A stretch of 64,000 nucleotides of DNA from Amorphophallus konjac (taxonomy: Eukaryota > Streptophyta > Magnoliopsida > Alismatales > Araceae): NCBI GenBank assembly GCA_022559845.1, contig CM040124.1, positions 72,067,491 through 72,131,490 on the forward strand, read 5' to 3'. Below, piece after piece: positions 57,162-64,000 of this stretch. A program made the position numbers and the translations under genes. The notes below the pieces were generated by a model. That model was not told the origin of the DNA. It did no database searches and was given only the letters and a program-made list of their open reading frames with translations. The first letter of the stretch is position 1; each line of letters starts with the position of its first letter.

Positions 57162-59402
57162 TGTTAAGCCGATGGGAGTCGGTCCAATGGTGCAACAAGG
57201 ATTCAGAGGGGTGGTGGTGAATGAATCTCCTTCTAAAAACTTGATCAATTTAAACTTAATCTAAAGAATTTAAACTTGTGCGGAATTAAAAGCAATTAAT
57301 CTCTGCAGACTATGAAAACCAATGATGCACTTAATCGAACAGATGAACTGCAAAAGGGCATACTCCTAAGCAAGTCTACATTGTCGACAGAACCAAATCA
57401 AGCATATACTACAACCACTCAGTCAGAACCGTAGATAGGAACGCGCCTAGCATACATCTAACGGTTGACAAATTGGAAAGCAAACCATGGTACACAAGAT
57501 CTTTTTATGTGGTTCAGTCCTCAGGACCTACATCCACCCCGCACTCCAACCAGTGTGTGGATTCCGCTGCCAAACAGCTTGAACGGCTAGGCCTCACAGC
57601 TTGCCAACAACAGCTGAGCTTCACAGATTGCTTAACCGTTGACTAATAGCTTGACTGCTAGGCAATACAGCTTCGCCACCGTTGAGCATTACAGCTTAGC
57701 CACTGCTGCCTAACAGCTTGATCCGCTGGGCCTTACAGCTTAGCCTCCGCTGATACACAACTTAGAAGAAGAATGAAAAATGAAAATAGGAAACAAAGAA
57801 GTTCGGTGTTGGAAAGCTAACAGTAAAAGCAAATCGAAATGCTCACGTAGGAGCGCTGTGCCTTGGATCTGATCCAAAGGACACAGTGGAAGTAGATCTT
57901 CAGATCTCTTGAACCTTCTTCTTGCTTCACACTCACGAACTCTTCAACCCCTTTTTCTTGTACGCTCTGCTCAATTTGTCTTCTCTATGTCTCACTTTTT
58001 CTTCAAACTTTCTCTCTTCGAAAAGCTTTTTAGATCCCCCTTTTTCTTATACTTGTCTCTCTGTCGATCTGAGGAATCTGGCCTCAATTTATAGCCCGCG
58101 AAAGATTGGGCCCGTGGAACACACGTTTCCCGCCCAGAAATTCTGACAAGAGTGCGCTGATTGAAGTCCACGTGTTAGACCCTGAAGATGTGTTGTCTAC
58201 GTGGCTAAGTCTCTAGTCCAGACTAGCCTTGGGTCACGTGCTAGTAAGTTAAGAGCTTAAGTAACGAGATCATCCGAGTGTGAGCCTTCCAGCCTTTTAT
58301 GTTAGAATATGGGTCCGCTGTGACTTGATCCTGCCAATTAGAATAGAGGCATTTAGTCGAACAGTTTGTGAGCTAGAGTTCATAGGAACATTCATATACA
58401 CAGACGTATTATATTAATGAGACAACACGTGCACCGACTAGGGACATGCATAGACTCGAATGCACAAACCTTTTACATGCATTAGTCATATGTGCACTGA
58501 CCTTTATATGCATAAGACAGAGATGTGCAACGACTCATACATGCGTAAGATAAAACATGCACCGACCCTAATTCGCAAGATGCAAATAGTGCACTGACTT
58601 TTTGTATGTGTATGATAAAACATGCACCGACCTTCTATGTGTTTCTACAGAACCATGCACCGACTATGTATGCAGTCATAAGGAATGCACGGACTTTTGT
58701 ATGCATAAGACAAAACATGCACTGACCCTTTGCATGCGTATAGCAAAAGATGCACCGACCTATATATGCTCGATGCAAAGGTTGCAATGACCTTTATATG
58801 TGTAAGGCATAACGTGCACCGACTATATGTGCATTCTACAAAGAAAACTGCACCGACCTTGTGTGCATCTCTTTAGAGGCGTGCACTAACCTGCATGCTA
58901 ACCGATCAGAATGTGCATGGACCTGATATGCATAAGAAGGTAAAAATGCACTGACTTTGTATGTCTCAATTGAAAAGTGCACTGACCTATATGCTGACCT
59001 TAGACACGCAAAACATGCACTGAGCTGTATGCTTTCCTTACATGCAGACTCACAAGGTGTGCACCGACCTATATTTATGCATAAGTAGAAACATGCATTG
59101 ACCTGACAGTCATATGTGCACAGACCTTTGTTATGCATATGCTTAGACCAACAATGTGCTCGGACCAAAAACTTGCTTAGACCTAGTAGCAAGACATGCA
59201 CCGACCTAAAATGCATTAAGCTCATATGTGCACCCACTTCATATGGCATGAAGCAAGATGTGCTTCGACCTCAATATGCACAACACAGAAAGTGCATCGA
59301 CCTTGGTGCTGACTGACACAAATGAGATTTGATTGAGGTATTTAAGCATTTCAGTCTTAACATGATTCATAGAATGTCATTATCAAAACTAGAGTTCAAA
59401 CA
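57162..59402 (-). repeat. S3 5' LTR (2241 bp)
   Basis: It is the partner of 39109-41340 plus 49948-49954. Array at about 58425-59315, TATA box at 58087-58094, leader with CAGCGG/AAGCTGT repeats at 57560-57770 and the shared hairpin near 57539-57560 (partly mutated). Confidence 0.92.
58087..58094 (-). promoter_or_regulatory. S3 5' LTR TATA box
   Basis: The sense strand reads GGCTATAAATTGAGG, downstream of the array. The 3' LTR copy is at 40032-40039. Confidence 0.65.
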
Positions 59403-59612
59403 TGTTGCTGTTGCGTCGATGCCAAAGCTTCATTGCGTTAATGCCAAGGCTTTATTGTTCAAGGGTGCGTCGACTCCATAAGTAGGTTGTGTCAACGCAA
59501 GCTTCATGTGGCCTTGTTAATGCTTACTGGTTCACCACTGGCTGCTGGCTGCTATTGTTTTGTGCTACTAGCTTCTGCTGGTACTGCTACGGCTATTGTT
59601 GCACTGCATGAG
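59403..59612. repeat. TTG/CTG-rich relic, right part, with S3 target duplication
   Basis: TGTTG (59403-59407) is the S3 target duplication. The rest continues 38755-39108, with GCGTCGATGCC and GCGTCGACTCC pieces and CTG-rich triplets. No gene seen. Confidence 0.5.
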
Positions 59613-60562
59613 TGTAACGACCCAAGAATCTGATTACCGGGAAGGCCCGATAACCCGAGACTCGAACCGCCGCCCACGAGCTGGGAGGGCTCGAAAGGGC
59701 TAAAAGGATTGTGGAGGTACAAAGAAATAGGAAATAAGACAGGATAATTCAACAAATAACAAAAGCAAATAAACAACTATAACAGAGTCCAGTCCAACAG
59801 AAAGTACAATCTAAAGCAGTAAAGCGTACCACATGCTGAGTAAACACTCGGCCCGGCGAGCTGGTAACTAAGAACCTCTGAACCGTAACCTCGAACCTCG
59901 AGGACGAATCGCCACACCTGAAAAGCAGGGGTGAGCCTCCTGTCACTGGCCCAGTAGGGATCCCGCGGAACCCCAACTGAGAACAACGGCGGCACGGAAA
60001 GCTATAACTACAAGAGCAACAGTAACAGCAGGACCAATAAACCTGGTGGCCGGTCGAAACTCGGCACTACAGCTACTCCTACTATACTGGTCAAGTAGAA
60101 AGAGAAGTCCCGATCTCAAAGTCAGGAACCGTACCACACTAGCACCACTTACCGAAGTGAAAACCCACGGCAACCCCGCCGTAGAGGCCTGTCTCCCAGG
60201 ATACAGCCAACTTCGACACGTTGTCCAAGGTGCAACCCCGACCGTCTGGTCGCGGGTACCGCACAACAAGACACAACCTCGGTAAAGCTATTAGCACTAG
60301 TCTCACGGCAAGAAAACTAACGCATCCGCCAAGGCAAAACAACCGAAACTCAATGGTCAACACGACCAAAACATGAAGGTCGAAGTCACTGAAGCTGACG
60401 GTCTGTCACTCCCGACTCGACAGGAGTACCTCCCACTAGAAGCACAGTCGGTAGCGTCCCCTGACAACTTACACCGCACCGCAGGTGAACTGCCTGATGT
60501 GGTAGTGCCTACAAGAGGCACGGACACCGCACAAGTAACCACAAAGCAAGTGACTAGCTGGG
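59613..60562 (-). repeat. Element E: gypsy-type LTR fragment related to element A
   Basis: On the minus strand it ends TCGTTACA at 59613. It is distantly similar to 5118-6110 of the element A LTR: shared blocks include CACACCTGAAAAGCAGGGGTGAGCCTC and GAGTCCAGTCCAACAGAAAG. No primer site follows the end, so this would be a 3' LTR whose element continues to the right, cut at 60562 by S4. No coding frame is supported. Confidence 0.65.
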
Positions 60563-60839
60563 TGTTGTGCCCCTGTGGTTTTGATGATGGTTTTGTTGAT
60601 TGATTGTTGATGTGAGTTATTCTATGATGATCAGTTATGTTACATGATAAACTGATGCAATAAAGCATTCATTGATTTGGTTTTGATGATTGCTGTTTGA
60701 TGTGAGTCACTGTGAGTCATTGCAATTGAACTTTAAGACTGTTATCTGCCACATAAAGCTTTCATATACATTTACAGTCTATGCATTGACATGAATGGGA
60801 CAATGTAAGAAGATTTGTTAAGCGTGCTTCCGTTCGTGC

Positions 60840-62365
60840 ATACTTAACCCCGTGCACATTTTTGGTTGCCACAATGTTCGTGCATTTCTTGCTTTGAACA
60901 ATGTCCGTGCACAGTCTGTCCACCTCGTGGTGTTTTCACAATTGTGTCTTCATAGAACATTGTGTATCTGTTCTACGTGTTGTCTCTCCTCACAAACACG
61001 AAAAGACTTCGTGTCGTTTAAGTTTATAACACTTCGTGTTGATCTTGTCTATTACCAGGAAATCTACTAAGAGGTAGTACATTGTGTGTCTATACTGTTA
61101 CTGTCTTCCTGTTGGTTGGCACTTCGTCTTGTTTGAGTATAACACGCAGTGTTGTACTGCTTGTCTTCATGTCGTGTGTCCGTTTTGTCTCCACTATATC
61201 TCGTATCACTTACTGTAGTTCCTCGAGTCGTTCGTAAGTTCGAGCAGTCCTGTCCTCGAGTCGTTTTTCTTTTGTGTCCTTAAGTCCTCTAAGGATTAAG
61301 TGTCGTCTCACTTCGTGTCATTCTCACTCTATGACCATTCTTCGTGATGGTTTTTGATCTGTCTCCGTGTCGTTTCACCACGTGTCAATTACTGTTCTGT
61401 CTTCGTGTTGTTTACTGTAGCAGCTCGATTTGTTCTGATGAACTTCGAGTCGTTTCCCAGTAAACCCCGTGTCATTTTGACTCCGTGTCAATGACTGTTT
61501 CTATCTTTGTTTTGTCTTCAACACGTGTTAGTTCTGTTCAGTTCGTATCGTTGTCAGTCATTGTTGTTTTCATCGCGTGTCATTTACTGTTGCTCTTCGT
61601 GTCGTTTTTCCTTCTCAGGTCTTCGTGTCGTGTTCCTGAAGCTGCTCTAAAAGTTCTGATGAACTTCGAGTAGTTTTCCTGTAGACCTCGAGTCGTTCCT
61701 ACTTAGTAACCACACTTCGTGTCGGTCGCTGTTTGTCCACGTATTCGTGTTGATATGTCTTCGTATTGGTTTTATGTACTCCATGTCGTTTTCACTCCGT
61801 GTCAACTTCGTCTTAAGTGTTGTTTCATGTCTTCGTATTGTTTTCACCTCGTGTCATTTTTCACTTCGTGTCGTTTTTTCCTTCTCACGTCTTCGTGTCG
61901 TTTTTCACTCCGTGTCGTTTTTGTTTCACTGCGTGCAGAACATTGCAGCACTTCGTGTTGCTTTCTGTGCCACCACCTTGTGTCGTTCTCTGTGTAGTGT
62001 GTGGTTTTGTCACCACTATACTTCGTGTCGATTGTTCTTCACTTCGTGCTGTTCTTACCGTCTTCGTGTTGGTCCTTCTCACTAGACCTCGTATCGTTCT
62101 TGCTTTGACCACACTTTGTATAGTTCTCTTTTGAAGTATTATCTCTATCATAGTGTGTATCTCGTGTCGTTCTCTTCATTAGGTCTGTTCTGTCACAGCA
62201 TACCTCGTGTCGTTTTCTGTGTGAACCTTGTGTCGCTTCTCTCTGTCCTCTAGTTGCATCTCGTGTCATCTTCCTTGTTGTGTTAGCCTTGTTCATTGTA
62301 TCACAGTTCGTTCACTTCCAACCTCGTGAAGTAGTCACCCTGTGTTGACATTACATACCTCGTGC
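60840..62365 (+). repeat. S4 U3 array of TTCGTGTCGTTTT
   Basis: Variants of TTCGTGTCGTTTT, CTCCGTGTCG and CTCGAGTCGTT recur many dozens of times with irregular 10-40 bp spacers. Each copy contributes one or two CpG sites. Just before the array one AGTCTATGCAT (about 60777-60787) matches the core found in S1-S3. Confidence 0.82.
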
Positions 62366-62574
62366 GCCTTAGCTTTAAATAAGCATGCAGCGAACTCTGA
62401 TTGACTAATGGTGTTAATCTCATTACAGGTCCGAGGAAGAACATTTCACACACCTGGGCTGCACGTGATCCAAGACAAGAGGAACAAAATGCAATGAAGG
62501 CACGTGGCAAGAAAGTTCTGGATCAAGCGTGGGAGGCACACGCGTCTTGTGCCCTATCCACCTGCTGCTGATGC

Positions 62575-62582
62575 TATATAAG
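62575..62582 (+). promoter_or_regulatory. S4 LTR TATA box
   Basis: GCTATATAAGGAAGCC lies about 200 bp after the array and before the GA-rich leader. Confidence 0.7.
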
Positions 62583-63251
62583 GAAGCCTTCGTCCACAGA
62601 TGAAGGTCGATCGAGTTGGCGAGAAGAAGAGTCCATACAGAGAGCCACGATCCAAGTAGAAGCCTGAAGAGCAGAAATCCTTTCGATCCAGAAAAAGAAA
62701 AAGGAGAAAAAGAGAAGAAGAGCAGAAGGAGAAGAAGAGAAAGAGAGAGATAGAAGTGTGAGCCGAAGAGAATAGAGGAGCAGAGATTGAGAGAGTAAAA
62801 AGATTAGGAGAGCATAAGAGAAAGAAAGAGAGATAGAGAGTGAGCGAGAGAGCTCGTGAAGAAGAAGGAAGAAGTTGCTTGAAGATCTGTCTTCACTGGA
62901 CCGTGGATCAAATCCAGGCCAGTCAGCTCCGTTGAGAGCCACATTGTGCATTTCGTTTTTTCAGCTTTCTGTTTGCTGAAGTTATTTTCGTTTATTGTTC
63001 TCCTTTATTTTCTGATTTGCTGTACTTCCGATCCTCTGGTCTGAGGTCGGGTTCCCTCCGGGTCTGGAGGAAGAGAGACCGTGTGTCTCTGGTTTGCTAG
63101 TGACTGGTGTCACTAGTGGTTCCCTCCGGTTTGGAGGAAGGGAGACTTGTCTCTGGTTCTGGGCTTGTGGATTCAAGTCCAGGTGTTCCCTCCGGTCTGG
63201 AGGAAGTGGGGAGGTTGTTCCCCTGGTCAAGCTGTGTGGCAGCACCTGTTA

Positions 63252-63334
63252 CAGACTGAGTCTGCTGTTTCTAGCGTGAGCTAGTGGAAGCCACACTCGG
63301 GTTGAGTGTGGGGTGGATGTAGGTCTGCTGGACC
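63252..63334 (+). other. S4 leader hairpin cluster
   Basis: CAGACtgaGTCTG (63252-63264), CTAGCgtgaGCTAG (63271-63284), CCACACTC-loop-GAGTGTGG (63291-63311) and GGTC-loop-GACC (63322-63334). Order and spacing equal those of S2 at 26917-27004. Confidence 0.7.
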
Positions 63335-63712
63335 GAACCACCTAAAAATCTACTGTGCAGTGGTTTATTTTGTGCGTTAGCTCCTTGCCTCCTACCTCCC
63401 ATTCACAGGTCATGCATGCTGGTTAGCTGTGTTATCATGGATTGTTTATATTGTTCCTATCAGCCGTTACCTTGAGCATTGCACTTTGCTAGGTGTGTTT
63501 GGGTTGCACTGTTCTGTCTGCATTTCTAGTTTGATCAGGTGGCTGCATTGTTGCAGTCCAACTGGTTGATCAATTGGTTGATTATTATCTTATCTCGGAA
63601 AGCTCATTGTCCCTATTCCGCATATCCGAGCTTTAGAGTTTTTAATTTAGGCCATAATTTTTAGAGGGATACATTCACCCCCCTCTGTATCCGGGCCTTG
63701 CACCCTAACAGT

Positions 63713-63724
63713 TGGTATCAGAGC
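63713..63724 (+). other. S4 primer-binding site
   Basis: TGGTATCAGAGCGGG begins 2 nt after the LTR end and matches initiator-Met tRNA. Confidence 0.9.
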
Positions 63725-63820
63725 GGGTATCTGCTTCAAGGTCCAGCGACCTGCAGATCAATCTTGCAATCTTATGTGCTTATTTATCAATATTCTTGTT
63801 GCGTTAATCTGTGTGTTCTC

Positions 63821-64000
63821 ATGGCCCATCCACCAATCTTCAGTGGTACGCATTTTGATGCATGGTTCACTAGTTTGAAGAATTGTGTTAAATCTGTGAA
63901 TCCAGACCTCTGGAAAGTAATTTCACATGGTCCTCATGAACTACCAAGGAAAAAGTCCAAATGGACTGACAGTCACAAATCCATGCATGAAGAAAATCAG
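63821..64000 (+). CDS. gag: S4 gag, N-terminal 60 codons (cut by window end)
   Basis: The frame begins MAHPPIFSGTHFDAWF at an ATG 97 nt after the primer site and stays open to the window end. It aligns with the starts of S1 gag (MDRPFAFDGSNFSKW) and S3 gag (MAEPPRFDGSSFYSL), and shares the VNPDLWKVISHGPHELP block with S1 (IDPNLWKLVSKGPHQLP). It is therefore the capsid-type N-terminus of a Sirevirus Gag. No break is seen in this short part; whether the gene is intact beyond cannot be judged. Confidence 0.85.
   Translation, partial: MAHPPIFSGTHFDAWFTSLKNCVKSVNPDLWKVISHGPHELPRKKSKWTDSHKSMHEENQ

Larger units (their letters stand above)
39109..59402 (-). mobile_element. S3: pol-less Sirevirus-type element with gag and a second frame (ORF2)
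   Basis: A minus-strand insertion flanked by TGTTG (39104-39108 and 59403-59407). Without the nested G2 it is about 11.7 kb, with 2.24-kb LTRs and a 7.2-kb internal region. Sense order: 5' LTR (59402-57162), primer site, gag (57052-55072), non-coding (55071-53029), ORF2 (53028-50485), polypurine tract, 3' LTR. There is no protease, integrase, RT or RNase H. It is thus a non-autonomous element carrying an unrelated second protein frame where a Sirevirus would carry pol or an env-like frame. Confidence 0.88.
60563..63710 (+). repeat. S4 5' LTR (3148 bp)
   Basis: It starts TGTTGTGCCCC and ends CACCCTAACA. Order: TTTTGATGATG, motif array (60840-62365), TATA box (62575), a long GA-rich leader (62620-62870) and three CCCTCCGG...GGAGGAAG hairpins (63050-63205), then the hairpin cluster (63252-63334). 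The basic or hydrophobic frames in it are repeat artefacts. Confidence 0.85.
60563..64000 (+). mobile_element. S4: 5' part of a Sirevirus-type element
   Basis: A 3148-bp LTR, an initiator-Met primer site and the start of gag on the plus strand. The LTR start TGTTGTGCCCCTGTGGTTTTGATGATGG is very like S1 and S2. The element continues beyond the window, so its pol content and age are unknown. Confidence 0.85.

Noticed and set aside
61485..62134. Ser/Val/Phe/Arg-rich frames in the S4 LTR
   Set aside because: They are products of the TTCGTGTCG array and run in several overlapping frames.

Overview
This window looks like intergenic DNA from a large plant nuclear genome. I find no host gene, tRNA gene or functional rRNA gene in 64 kb. 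Nearly every base belongs to LTR retrotransposons nested up to four deep, and every readable protein frame is a retrotransposon frame, most of them broken. Plant evidence: Sirevirus-type Ty1/copia elements, chromodomain-type Ty3/gypsy elements, initiator-Met-tRNA primer sites (TGGTATCAGAGC) and a Cassandra TRIM carrying a 5S rRNA-like segment. The species cannot be told from the sequence.

Left half (1-38754). The outermost unit is element C, on the minus strand. Its internal region is at 22895-24377 and 36866-37083, and its 5' LTR is at 37096-38754. A chromovirus-like gypsy element, G1 (plus strand), is inserted in C; its RT/RNase H is at 8584-9548, integrase/chromodomain at 18238-19610 and 3' LTR at 19624-22894. 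Element A, a minus-strand non-coding gypsy-like element (2535-8583), sits inside G1, and a further LTR (B, 1-2534) sits inside A. Sirevirus S1 (9549-18237, minus strand, gag only) is also inside G1, with a perfect GAAGG target duplication. Sirevirus S2 (24378-36865, plus strand) lies inside a GC-rich tandem repeat of C. S2 is the only element with a complete gag-pol order, although it is broken.

Right half (38755-64000). A TTG/CTG-rich relic is split by Sirevirus S3 (39109-59402, minus strand, TSD TGTTG). S3 lacks pol but carries gag plus an unusual second reading frame of about 848 codons (ORF2). Gag-only gypsy element G2 (41341-49942, TSD AGGGT) landed 7 bp from the inner end of the S3 3' LTR. 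A complete Cassandra element (41484-42215, TSD CAGCC) then landed in the G2 5' LTR; the G2 3' LTR shows the empty site. A gypsy-like LTR fragment E (59613-60562) is followed by the 5' LTR, primer site and gag start of Sirevirus S4 (60563 to the window end).

Beyond the annotation, three signals stand out. First, the U3 regions of all four Sireviruses are packed with family-specific arrays of an approximately 12-nt motif; S1, S2 and S3 share a recognisable core in the same orientation relative to transcription. Second, the transcribed leaders of all four share a hairpin pair whose stems show compensatory base changes. Third, S1 and S3 lost pol at the same point just after gag, and S3 has a second frame (ORF2) in its place. 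All calls are by eye; no search or folding program was run.
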